From UBA9926 sp038131595 (GTDB taxonomy: Bacteria > Pseudomonadota > Gammaproteobacteria > Pseudomonadales > Azotimanducaceae): a stretch of 64,000 nt of DNA. The notes under the pieces are model-generated. The model did not search any database, was not told the origin of the DNA, and saw only the letters and a list, made by a program, of their open reading frames with translations. The translations under genes and the position numbers were made by a program. This document shows positions 37,099-45,004 of the stretch, piece after piece. How positions within the stretch are numbered: the stretch's first letter is position 1; each line of letters opens with the position of its first letter. Where the stretch lies: positions 1 through 64,000 of the forward strand of contig JAYPPR010000001.1 in NCBI GenBank assembly GCA_038131595.1, written 5' to 3'.

Positions 37099-38409
37099 AT
37101 GCATACTCCCCCACGACACTTATTCCCGAGCCTGAATGTGGCGCGATCGCTGCGGTTTCTTTCACTCATTGGGCTAGCACTCATAGCTCAGATCACTGTT
37201 GCTGACGACTTAACGTCATTTCGTAACGCAAACTGGGATTTGAGCGATACCTCCCGTCATGGATCGTTGCAGATCGCATCACTTCAACAGCAGATCGAGG
37301 CGCTAGAGCGGGCAGAGCATTCCTACACGCCAACGTTAATGCCCTTGCTACTAGACTTAGGGGACGCTGCGCTTCAGTCGGAGCGTTACGAACTGGCTGA
37401 AGAAGCGTTTAGACGGCATCAGCACCTTGTTCATCGAGATGACGGAGTGCGTTCGCTCGACCAGAGCGCGTCGATTAGTGGGTTGATCAAGTTATATCGG
37501 GCGACGGGCAACATTCGCGCTTACGGCGCGGAAGTAAAATTTCTGGCTCAGCTCTTTGAGTTCGCCGGCGATCATTCGTCGCCAAGTCGATCGCTAGCCG
37601 ATCTTGACCTAGCGGTCTGGGAAACCAGTTTCGGGTCACTCAGTGAGGCCAAAGATCGATATCGACAAATCATTGGGCGGACCAAATCCGGAAACGATAG
37701 TGCCAGTCTCCAAATCGCCTCGATTGGAGCGCTAGGGCTTGGATTTGTCGCTTATTTGGAAGATCGGAATCCGCTCGACAGCATGGCCGCTGCCCTTAAG
37801 GAAGTGGGCCAGTCTGCAAGAGGGGTCGAGCAACTCGACATCGCGCAATTGGAGCAAGATTTAGCCCTGTTCGTCGGTAGTCGGACAAGCACCTCTCAGG
37901 TCTCGGGCGGTGGCGGGAGCGCCGAGCCAGCGTGGCTGGGCGCAGATTCCAGGAGAGCGACGGAGCTCGTGCTCTATCCTGTGAAATCGAGAATCAGTTT
38001 TCGGGATGACATCGAACTGTTATATCCGCGCCCGCCCGAGGGTAGTGCTCAGGGGCTGGCAGGATACCCGCTCCCAATGTGCCGAGCAGCGCTCGCGGAT
38101 TTAGTGACCGGCGCCCGTCATCGGCACAGAAACTGGAAATTCGATGTTGAGGTTCAAGTGGCTACCGACGGGAGTGCAGAGTCAGTCAACATCCTCAATA
38201 GCAATGGGCCTATCGCGGTGAAACGTTGGGTCAAGGCTCTTGCTAAAGAGGCGCAGTATCGGCCTGCCTTGAACGATCTTGGTGAACCGGTTCCAGCGAC
38301 CTATCGGTTCACCCAAGCGTTTGACGGAACCCATCAGACTCAACCCCCGTTGGCTTCGAGTTGGAACCGAGCCAAATTGTCACGCACGTGTTCCATGCTC
38401 CGTGGATGA
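37099..38409 (+). CDS. Exported TPR-like protein with TonB-type C-terminal domain
   Basis: A 436-residue protein I cannot name. Residues 1-36 form a signal peptide ending VADD. Residues about 55-170 are helical with TPR-like spacing (LLLDLGDAALQSERYELAEEAFRRHQHLV). A glycine-rich linker lies near 270. Residues about 345-415 resemble the TonB C-terminal fold: FDVEVQVATDGSAESVNILNSNGP, then KRWVKALAKEAQYRPALNDLGEPVPATYRFTQAF in two pieces. In TonB this domain binds outer-membrane receptors, but the protein has no proline-rich spacer. It is probably periplasmic. It stands alone, with about 640 empty bases upstream. Confidence 0.7.
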   Translation: MHTPPRHLFPSLNVARSLRFLSLIGLALIAQITVADDLTSFRNANWDLSDTSRHGSLQIASLQQQIEALERAEHSYTPTLMPLLLDLGDAALQSERYELAEEAFRRHQHLVHRDDGVRSLDQSASISGLIKLYRATGNIRAYGAEVKFLAQLFEFAGDHSSPSRSLADLDLAVWETSFGSLSEAKDRYRQIIGRTKSGNDSASLQIASIGALGLGFVAYLEDRNPLDSMAAALKEVGQSARGVEQLDIAQLEQDLALFVGSRTSTSQVSGGGGSAEPAWLGADSRRATELVLYPVKSRISFRDDIELLYPRPPEGSAQGLAGYPLPMCRAALADLVTGARHRHRNWKFDVEVQVATDGSAESVNILNSNGPIAVKRWVKALAKEAQYRPALNDLGEPVPATYRFTQAFDGTHQTQPPLASSWNRAKLSRTCSMLRG

Positions 38410-38616
38410 AAGCGTCCGCCAGGTTCACGGCTTGAACGCGCTTTCGGCTCGAACACCGTTTCAGCTCCAATGCTCCTCTGGGTGAAACGCGCCTGACCTA
38501 AGCCGTGTGATAGGGTCCTTTGGCCTATGCACCTAGACGTGCGTCGAGCGATTGAACTCGGCCCTGGAAACGCGTACAAATAGCAATGCTTACTATCCAG
38601 TAATAAAGGAATTGCT

Positions 38617-39696
38617 ATGAAGGCTGCCGTATTTCAAGAAGCGCATAAACCGCTCACCATTGAGGATGTAGATATCATCGACCCTAGGGCGGGCGAGGTA
38701 TTGGTCCGTACGTCCTGCTCGGGTGTATGTCACTCCGATTTGCATTTTGTGGATGGAGCCTGGCAGTTGCCAACGAGCTGTGTCCTCGGGCACGAGGCGG
38801 CTGGTGTGGTTGAAGCGATTGGTGAGGGTGTCACCTACGTTAAACCGGGCGATCGAGTGATTATGAGTTTTCGTCCATTCTGTGGCACTTGCTACTACTG
38901 TTTGAGCGGTCGACCAAACCTTTGTAACGATCCCTCGCACAGTGCAGCTCAGGCCCAACGTCTCACCTGGAAAGGGCAACCCATTCTGCAATTTGCCTCG
39001 GTCGGCTCCTTTGCCGAGATGATGGTGACTTCAGAAAACGGCATCGTCAAAATTCCAGACGAAATGCCCATGGCCGAGGCTGCGCTGATTGGTTGCGGAG
39101 TGATGACGGGCGTCGGTGCTGCGCTATACACCGCTGAAGTCCCCGGCGGCTCCACCGTTGCCGTGATCGGGTGTGGTGGGATTGGACTCAATATCATTCA
39201 GGGCTGCCGCATTGCTGGCGCAGCCAAAATCATCGCGATAGACATCGTCGACTCTAAACTCGACATGGCCTCGCGTTTTGGAGCGACCCACACAATCAAT
39301 TCCCAGACCGATAATCTTGATGAGGCCATCATGGAGATTACGGGTGGCCAAGGGGTTGAGTACTCGTTTGAAGCGATTGGCGTTCCCGCGGCCGCGACCC
39401 AGGCGTTTAATATCTTGCGGCCTGGCGGCACTTGTACGGTCGTTGGCATGCACCCCCTTGGGTCAGAGATTTCATTCCCAGGTCCTGCTTTCTTGCAGGA
39501 GAAGAAAATTCTCGGCTGCATGTACGGATCGACTCGATTCCGAGAGCATATGCCGAAATTAATCGACCTGTTCCTGCAGGACCGTTTGGATCTCACCAGC
39601 CTCGTCTCACGCAGGCTAAAGCTAGAAGACGTGAATGAAGCTTTCCGTTCGATGAAAGCCGGAGAGGTTGCGCGCTCGGTGCTTGAGTTCTCCTAA
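38617..39696 (+). CDS. Zinc-dependent alcohol dehydrogenase (class III-like)
   Basis: A 359-residue medium-chain dehydrogenase. Catalytic zinc ligands are in SGVCHSDLH (Cys near 38) and GHEAAG (His near 60), with the third cysteine in LIGCGVMTG. The structural zinc is held by the four cysteines of CGTCYYCLSGRPNLC (about 90-104). The Rossmann motif is GCGGIGLNI near 187-195. The architecture matches the NAD-dependent class III/benzyl alcohol-type ADHs. It could oxidise primary alcohols made by the P450s nearby, but the substrate is unproven. AAAGGA lies before the ATG and a terminator follows. Confidence 0.93.
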   Translation: MKAAVFQEAHKPLTIEDVDIIDPRAGEVLVRTSCSGVCHSDLHFVDGAWQLPTSCVLGHEAAGVVEAIGEGVTYVKPGDRVIMSFRPFCGTCYYCLSGRPNLCNDPSHSAAQAQRLTWKGQPILQFASVGSFAEMMVTSENGIVKIPDEMPMAEAALIGCGVMTGVGAALYTAEVPGGSTVAVIGCGGIGLNIIQGCRIAGAAKIIAIDIVDSKLDMASRFGATHTINSQTDNLDEAIMEITGGQGVEYSFEAIGVPAAATQAFNILRPGGTCTVVGMHPLGSEISFPGPAFLQEKKILGCMYGSTRFREHMPKLIDLFLQDRLDLTSLVSRRLKLEDVNEAFRSMKAGEVARSVLEFS

Positions 39697-39750
39697 CGGG
39701 AGCGGTGAGTCGGGCCATGCGCTCACACTCATACGGAGTAACGCGACTCC

Positions 39751-39780
39751 AAAAAAAGGGCACCGGTGGTGCCCTTTTTT
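39751..39780 (+). terminator. Rho-independent terminator after the alcohol dehydrogenase gene
   Basis: Inverted repeat AAAAAAGGGCACC / GGTGCCCTTTTTT with a GGT-centred loop and a T run. It sits 55 bases after the stop codon. Confidence 0.93.
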
Positions 39781-39817
39781 GTCTGATGCTCCGCGTGATG
39801 GCTGCTACACTCAATGG

Positions 39818-40327
39818 ATGAAGGCGTTATTACATTCCTCAGGCTCTGTCGTTATATCGCTAGCGCTGCTCTTGGCGCCGGCCGCCTACGGGCGTCCTGC
39901 TATCGTCGAATGCGTATCTGAGACAGGCGACACGTCCGCAAAGTTTTGGGAAGACATGGCTTACTCTGCTCGCGGGCAGGCGGATCCGGAGCGAGTCGAG
40001 CAATACGAGCGTAATGCTGCGTTTTGCGCTGGGGCTGCCTTTGGTAGAAAAGCGGTATTCGTCTTTGGGTCAGGGCTCGCTGGCGATGGCCAACCAAAGG
40101 ATCGCGCAGATCTCACCTACTACACGCTATGCGGTGCGGTAGAAGTTGAAGAGGCAGCGTCAGTGAAATCCAAGCAAGACGAGATCACTGCGGCTTACTA
40201 CGACCAAACGACCCGTAGAATGCGTTACTTTGTGATTGACTTATCAGAGGGGTTAGGCGGTTTCGGCGAACGACGAGACTTTCAATGCAGCGAGAAAAAG
40301 ATAGAGCGGTCGGGCCAGCTGTTTTGA
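39818..40327 (+). CDS. Hypothetical exported protein
   Basis: A 169-residue protein of unknown function. Residues 1-25 are a signal peptide (MKALLHSSGS start, hydrophobic SLALLLAPAAYG core, cleavage near AYG-RP). The mature part has four cysteines (CVSE, FCAG, LCGA, QCSE) that could form two disulfides, and no known motif. The ATG at 39818 is selected because the signal peptide begins there; the frame is open further upstream through the terminator of the preceding gene. Its expression may start at the TACACT-type -10 sequence just before it (around 39806). Confidence 0.65.
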   Translation: MKALLHSSGSVVISLALLLAPAAYGRPAIVECVSETGDTSAKFWEDMAYSARGQADPERVEQYERNAAFCAGAAFGRKAVFVFGSGLAGDGQPKDRADLTYYTLCGAVEVEEAASVKSKQDEITAAYYDQTTRRMRYFVIDLSEGLGGFGERRDFQCSEKKIERSGQLF

Positions 40328-40386
40328 TCCATCAGTCAGCTGCGATTTGATCCGACTCGGGAAGCACCCTCGGGTTCACCGTAAAT

Positions 40387-40431
40387 TTAGATGAACAACA
40401 ATTAGATGAACAAAAATTAGATGAACAAAGG
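40387..40431. repeat. 15-bp tandem repeat, three copies
   Basis: TTAGATGAACAACAA, TTAGATGAACAAAAA and TTAGATGAACAAAGG follow each other at 40387-40401, 40402-40416 and 40417-40431. The last copy supplies the AAAGG ribosome binding site of the enoyl-CoA hydratase gene. Confidence 0.95.
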
Positions 40432-40440
40432 AATGAACCA

Positions 40441-41181
40441 ATGACAGCACTAGTAGAGCGAGAAGATCGGGACGGGGTTGCCTACCTATTTCTTAACCGG
40501 CCAGACAAATTAAACGCGCTCAATGTGGCGTTATTTGAAGAACTTGAGTCTCACGTGTCGTCGATTCGTGAGGAGATAGATGCGGTTGGATGCGTGGTGC
40601 TCACCGGTCGTGGCAAGTGTTTTTCGGCCGGGCATGACTTAAAAGATATTGGGGCAGGGGAGAAGCTTCCTCGACCGAACTATCAAGCCCATGTGATTAG
40701 TGCGCTGTCTGGATTGCCTCAACCCGTCATCTCTGCAGTGCATAGTCATTGCTACACCGGTGCGTTGGAATTGGCACTTGCCGGTGACCTGATTCTTGCG
40801 TCAGAGGACGCCAAGTTTGCAGATACCCACGCGAAATGGGCGCTCACCCCGGTATGGGGGATGAGTCAGCGCCTACCGAGGCGTGTGGGGAGGACCAAGG
40901 CCATGGAGATGATGCTGACCGCTCGAACGGTGGGTGCCGAGGAGGCTGCAGCGCTGGAATTGGCGAATCAGGTCCTGCCTGCAGAGAACTTCATCGAGCA
41001 TGTTCATCACTTCTGTCAGGAAATGCTCTCATTGTCTTGGTTCACACTCCGCGCCAACAAACGACTGATGCAAGACACGGACGGAATGGGTCTTGATGCG
41101 GGATTGGCGCACGAGATCTTCAAGAGTGAGGGTCGAGGGCCTGACATGGCGGAGAGAATAGGCGGCTTTGGCAAGAAGTAG
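40441..41181 (+). CDS. Enoyl-CoA hydratase/isomerase
   Basis: A 246-residue crotonase-fold enzyme. The oxyanion hole residues are in CFSAGHDLKDI (about 60-70) and the GALELALAGD strand (about 104-113). The usual catalytic glutamate pair (E144/E164 in rat hydratase) is not clear: the second position aligns within TPVWGMSQRL. It may therefore be an isomerase, hydrolase or diverged hydratase acting on an acyl-CoA thioester. ATG follows AAAGGAATGAACCA; the ribosome binding site lies in the tandem repeat. It is transcribed alone. Confidence 0.85.
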   Translation: MTALVEREDRDGVAYLFLNRPDKLNALNVALFEELESHVSSIREEIDAVGCVVLTGRGKCFSAGHDLKDIGAGEKLPRPNYQAHVISALSGLPQPVISAVHSHCYTGALELALAGDLILASEDAKFADTHAKWALTPVWGMSQRLPRRVGRTKAMEMMLTARTVGAEEAAALELANQVLPAENFIEHVHHFCQEMLSLSWFTLRANKRLMQDTDGMGLDAGLAHEIFKSEGRGPDMAERIGGFGKK

Positions 41182-41369
41182 TCACCCTTATTGCGCTAGT
41201 TCCTGATCAGGATCTACGTCACTCCTAGGCTCAAGGACGCTGCTAGGTGATCTAAGCAGGCTCGGAAACTCAGTGCTGGCGCAAAGCACCATCGATCGAA
41301 GAGTCAAACAGTCAGTGCAGTCAGTAAAAAAAGAGGGTGGGCCCGATTTCTATCGGTGACCCTGCGCGG

Positions 41370-43127
41370 TCACTCGCTCCTGATGAGTCGCCCAGGGTAA
41401 CAACCAGTCGCCATATCGTGCCTGCGTGTGACTTGTCCATTAATCAGGCAAGCGACATAACCATTTGCGCCTTGCATCAGCCGCTTCCCTCCAGCCGGTA
41501 GGTCCTGGCGAATGTGCAAATCGCCGAGGGCGAGCCGTTCGAAGTCGATGACGTTGATATCTGCTTTTTTGCCTACCTCGATATGACCCCGATCGTTGAA
41601 GCCAAAGAGTTGCGCATTTCGGCGGGTGGCTCTGTGGATCACCTGTCCAAGCGGGATCGTCTCGCCCCGGGATCGATCACGTGCCCAGTACGTCAGCTGA
41701 TAGGTAGGATTGACGGCATCAAAAATGAGCGAAACATGCGCGCCAGCGTCAGATAAACCTGTGACGGTTGCACTGTCCATTTGCATCTCACGCACCGCGT
41801 CAAGGGAGTAATCGGTGTAGTTGGTGAAGAACATAATGGCCATGCTGAGCCCGTCCTTGACCAAAAAATCATACAGGAAGGACTCGGGAACCTCGCTTGC
41901 CTGCCGTGCGAGGTGAGCAAAGCTTTCATCCTGCGTCGGTTCATAGGTGCTCTGAGAATTGAGTTCAAAAATCTGCGCATAATTCATTTCTGCATGGGCA
42001 ATGCCGAATTCCATTGAGCCCATGGGTACGCCTGATGGATCGTTACTTTCTTCTAAGATGGCGCGTTTTACATCGGGATTGCGCAGTGCTCTCTTTTTGG
42101 CGTCGATATCCATGTGCGCCATCGCCCGGTAGGTTGGTCGAAGCATAAAGGGATGGTAGGTCTCAAGACTAAATACCAACCCTGTGGGACGGCTTCCGAC
42201 TTGGGGAAAAATAGCAGCACCCTTAGCATTGTGCGCTTTGACTTGGTGAATAGCCTCGCGCCACTTATCGGACCAATCGTCGACCTGAAAGAGGGTAAAA
42301 GTGGCAGGGCGCTGACTCAGTTGGCTGACTTTCGCAATCAAACCGATCTCATCTTCGAGGCTCGAGTGTTCTTTGAATCCCTCTCTACCCTCGCCCAGCG
42401 TACTTGATGGGATGATCTGGAAGACACCTTTACCGCTTTGCCGTAACGCCTCGGCAATCGCCATCACCTCGTCATCGTTCGCGAAGGTGCCAGGCACGGG
42501 CTCACCCTGGATGGAGCGATGACCCAAAATTCGTGAGGTGGAGAATCCAACCGCTCCAGCATCGAGCGCCGATCGAACAAGCGCAGTCATTGCTTTAAGG
42601 TCGTCCTCGGTCGCCGCGAGATTATCACGGCCTCTCTCACCCATGACAAAGTTGCGTACGGCGCCATGGGCAACGAGTGATGAGATGTTAATTGCGTATT
42701 CCCGATTGGCGAGTAGATTCAAATAATCATCGTAAGATGACCACTCGCCCCAGGGCATGCCCTCATGCAGGGCTGTGCCGGGAATGTCCTCAACGCCCTC
42801 CATCAAATCAATCAGGTCTTGCGCGCCGTTTGTCTGAACAGGGGCGAAGCCCACCCCGCAGTTACCCATGACAATCGTGCCGACACCGTGGCTTGCTGAT
42901 GGGTCCATCTCCTGATCCCAGGTCACTTGCCCGTCATAGTGAGTGTGTATATCGATCCAGGCTGGGGTGACGATGGCGCCATCAGCATCAATGGTTTCCT
43001 TCGCTTGTTCGGACAAATGACCAAGGGCGGTGATGACGCCATCTTTGATGCCAATGTCTTGAACGGTAGGTTCCGCGTGCTCGCCGTCGTAGACGGTGCC
43101 GCCCTTGATGAGGGTATCGAACGCCAT
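41370..43127 (-). CDS. N-acyl-D-amino-acid deacylase-type amidohydrolase
   Basis: A 585-residue amidohydrolase of the D-aminoacylase/dihydroorotase-like group. The metal motif HTHYDGQVTWD follows PAWIDI near residue 62. Conserved GNCGVGFAP (about 95-103), SSLVAHGAVR and the late catalytic segment VTGLSDAGAHVSLIFDA are visible, and the C terminus has the GHIEVGKKADINVIDF return strand. Enzymes of this group remove acyl groups from N-acyl-D-amino acids. The ATG at 43127 is selected because AAGGAG lies seven bases upstream; the longer frame to 43226 has no family match. A lysine carboxylation or cysteine metal ligand could not be assigned by eye. Confidence 0.9.
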   Translation of the reverse strand: MAFDTLIKGGTVYDGEHAEPTVQDIGIKDGVITALGHLSEQAKETIDADGAIVTPAWIDIHTHYDGQVTWDQEMDPSASHGVGTIVMGNCGVGFAPVQTNGAQDLIDLMEGVEDIPGTALHEGMPWGEWSSYDDYLNLLANREYAINISSLVAHGAVRNFVMGERGRDNLAATEDDLKAMTALVRSALDAGAVGFSTSRILGHRSIQGEPVPGTFANDDEVMAIAEALRQSGKGVFQIIPSSTLGEGREGFKEHSSLEDEIGLIAKVSQLSQRPATFTLFQVDDWSDKWREAIHQVKAHNAKGAAIFPQVGSRPTGLVFSLETYHPFMLRPTYRAMAHMDIDAKKRALRNPDVKRAILEESNDPSGVPMGSMEFGIAHAEMNYAQIFELNSQSTYEPTQDESFAHLARQASEVPESFLYDFLVKDGLSMAIMFFTNYTDYSLDAVREMQMDSATVTGLSDAGAHVSLIFDAVNPTYQLTYWARDRSRGETIPLGQVIHRATRRNAQLFGFNDRGHIEVGKKADINVIDFERLALGDLHIRQDLPAGGKRLMQGANGYVACLINGQVTRRHDMATGCYPGRLIRSE

Positions 43128-43707
43128 ACTGAATCTCCTTAATCTCGGTGAGTGTAGCGCCATCATTAGGATGGGGAAATGGCTGATGCCTCCTAGCTGA
43201 TGCCTCCCAGTGGGATATCCTCGCAACGATCTTGGTCAATATCTTGGGCAATGAAGAGAGGAATTGATCTTGCGCAATAGATAAACGGATTACCCCGGTT
43301 CGCGAGGCGTTGGTTTGAAGGGCTCGCCAATAGACATTGCCAAAAAGCATCGCACGTTTATAACGACCCTTTTAAGGAAGTGGCCAGGGGCACCGCTACA
43401 ACCTCCGTCCGAAAAGGTGGATTGACCTCAGGCGAGCTTCGCGAAGTGCGTTTTACCCAGCAGATGACGAGTGTGCCCTCAGCACACTCGTCTGCAAACA
43501 GGTCTATCGTCTCACCGCTTGCTTCGATAACCTTCAAGCAATGCCTGCTCGAGGAGATCTTGCCCGGTAGGCCAATCAATGCATCGCAGCGGCATCGCGT
43601 CGTCGCCCAGTTGCGTTACTCTGGGTTAGCGTGCTGAACTGAGGCCAGAATGTTTTCTAGTCAAGGGATACAGCCAAAGCAGCTAATCAAGGGGAAGGGG
43701 TAAAGCA
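43128..43707. other. Intergenic with one large inverted repeat
   Basis: About 580 bases between divergent genes. A minus-strand frame of 73 codons (43358-43579) might be a small gene but contains the inverted repeat listed separately and has no ribosome binding site that I trust. Promoters for both flanking genes are expected here; none is obvious. Confidence 0.5.
43460..43495. repeat. Imperfect inverted repeat
   Basis: GCAGATGACGAGTGTGC and GCACACTCGTCTGC form a 14-bp stem with a 3-nt bulge (TGA) and a CCTCA loop. No T run follows on either side, so it is more likely an operator or RNA structure than a terminator. Confidence 0.7.
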
Positions 43708-44973
43708 ATGAATATGAGCACAGATGCGGCGACCATTGATGAGCGGCCACTCAGTGAGATTGATGTCAGCGACGCTCAGCTTTATCGGGAAGATAGCTGG
43801 GAGCCTTTGTTTCGACGACTCCGGCGCGATGCTCCAGTGCATTTCCATGAATCGAGCGCCAACGGTCCGTATTGGTCGGTCAGTTCCCACGAGCACATCA
43901 AAGCAGTTGATACACAGCATGAGGTTTTTTCTTCAGCTGATGGCATTTCTATTGCCGAAACGCCGCCTGAAGACGAGCTAAAAGATACAGACGTTGTCAT
44001 TGAAAACTTTATCGCCATGGACCCGCCTGGCCATGATCAGCAGCGAGCGACTGTTGCGCCATCTGTCGCCCCGAGCAACTTGGCGAATTTTCAACCGCTG
44101 ATCAGAGAGCGCGTGGAAGATATTCTCGACAACTTGCCGGTGGGTGAAACGTTTGATTGGGTCGATGCGGTGAGTGTTGAATTGACGGCGCGGATGCTGG
44201 CGACCCTCTTTGATTTTCCCTACGCCGATAGGCGAAAACTCATCCATTGGTCGGACATCACAACCTCTACGCCTGAGCTCACGGGAGAGGAATTGGTCGA
44301 CCAACAACAGCGCAAAGACGACCTGATGGAATGCGCACAGGTGTTCATGCAGCTTTGGCATGAGCGGGCTGCTGCGGCGCCAAAATTCGACCTCATTTCT
44401 ATGCTCGCGCACGGGAAAGACACCAAGGACATGATTCAGCAGCCCATGCTGTTCCTTGGCAACATCCTGCTGCTTATCGTGGGAGGCAACGACACGACCC
44501 GCAATAGCATTTCAGGCGGCGTGCAAGCCCTCAATCAGTTCCCAGATGAGTACCGAAAGCTCGAGGCTAACCCCGGAGTGATCCCAAACATGGTGTCAGA
44601 GATGATTCGCTGGCAAACGCCCGTGATCCACATGCGACGAAGGGCGTTGCAAGACGTCGAATTGGGCGGGAAAACCATTCGTGCGGGTGACAAGGTGGTG
44701 ATGTGGTATCTCTCGGGTAATCGCGATGAGTCGATGTATCACGAACCTGAGAAGCTCATTGTTGATCGCCGAAATGCACGCACCCATGTTGCCTTTGGTT
44801 ATGGGGTGCACCGCTGCATGGGTAATCGACTGGCCGAAATGCAATTGCGAGTGCTGTGGGAAGAAATTCAGAAACGGTTTCGGAAAATTGAGGTGGTTGG
44901 CGAAGTCGAGCGCAACGCCAATAATTTCATCAGGGGCATCAATACGTTACCGGTTCAATTGCACCCCAGGTAA
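43708..44973 (+). CDS. CYP153-family cytochrome P450 (alkane hydroxylase)
   Basis: A 421-residue P450. The I-helix segment LLIVGGNDTTRNSISGGVQALNQFPDEYRKL, given here in pieces as GGNDTTRNS and NQFPDEYRKL, together with EMIRWQTPVIHMRRRAL and KVVMWYLSGNRDE, is diagnostic of CYP153. The heme loop is FGYGVHRCMGNRLAE with Cys370. CYP153 enzymes hydroxylate the terminal carbon of medium-chain alkanes, alcohols and fatty acids, using electrons from a ferredoxin and ferredoxin reductase. Neither redox partner is encoded in this window. The ATG has AAGGGGTAAAGC before it. The PQQ and zinc alcohol dehydrogenases nearby could act on the alcohol product. Confidence 0.92.
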   Translation: MNMSTDAATIDERPLSEIDVSDAQLYREDSWEPLFRRLRRDAPVHFHESSANGPYWSVSSHEHIKAVDTQHEVFSSADGISIAETPPEDELKDTDVVIENFIAMDPPGHDQQRATVAPSVAPSNLANFQPLIRERVEDILDNLPVGETFDWVDAVSVELTARMLATLFDFPYADRRKLIHWSDITTSTPELTGEELVDQQQRKDDLMECAQVFMQLWHERAAAAPKFDLISMLAHGKDTKDMIQQPMLFLGNILLLIVGGNDTTRNSISGGVQALNQFPDEYRKLEANPGVIPNMVSEMIRWQTPVIHMRRRALQDVELGGKTIRAGDKVVMWYLSGNRDESMYHEPEKLIVDRRNARTHVAFGYGVHRCMGNRLAEMQLRVLWEEIQKRFRKIEVVGEVERNANNFIRGINTLPVQLHPR

Positions 44974-45004
44974 GGTTCGATTAACGGCAGTGGCTCCAAT
45001 TAAG

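Noticed and set aside
43358..43579. 73-codon minus-strand frame between the D-aminoacylase-like gene and CYP153
   Set aside because: The translation looks moderately protein-like, but it contains the large inverted repeat, lacks a good ribosome binding site and matches no family I know.
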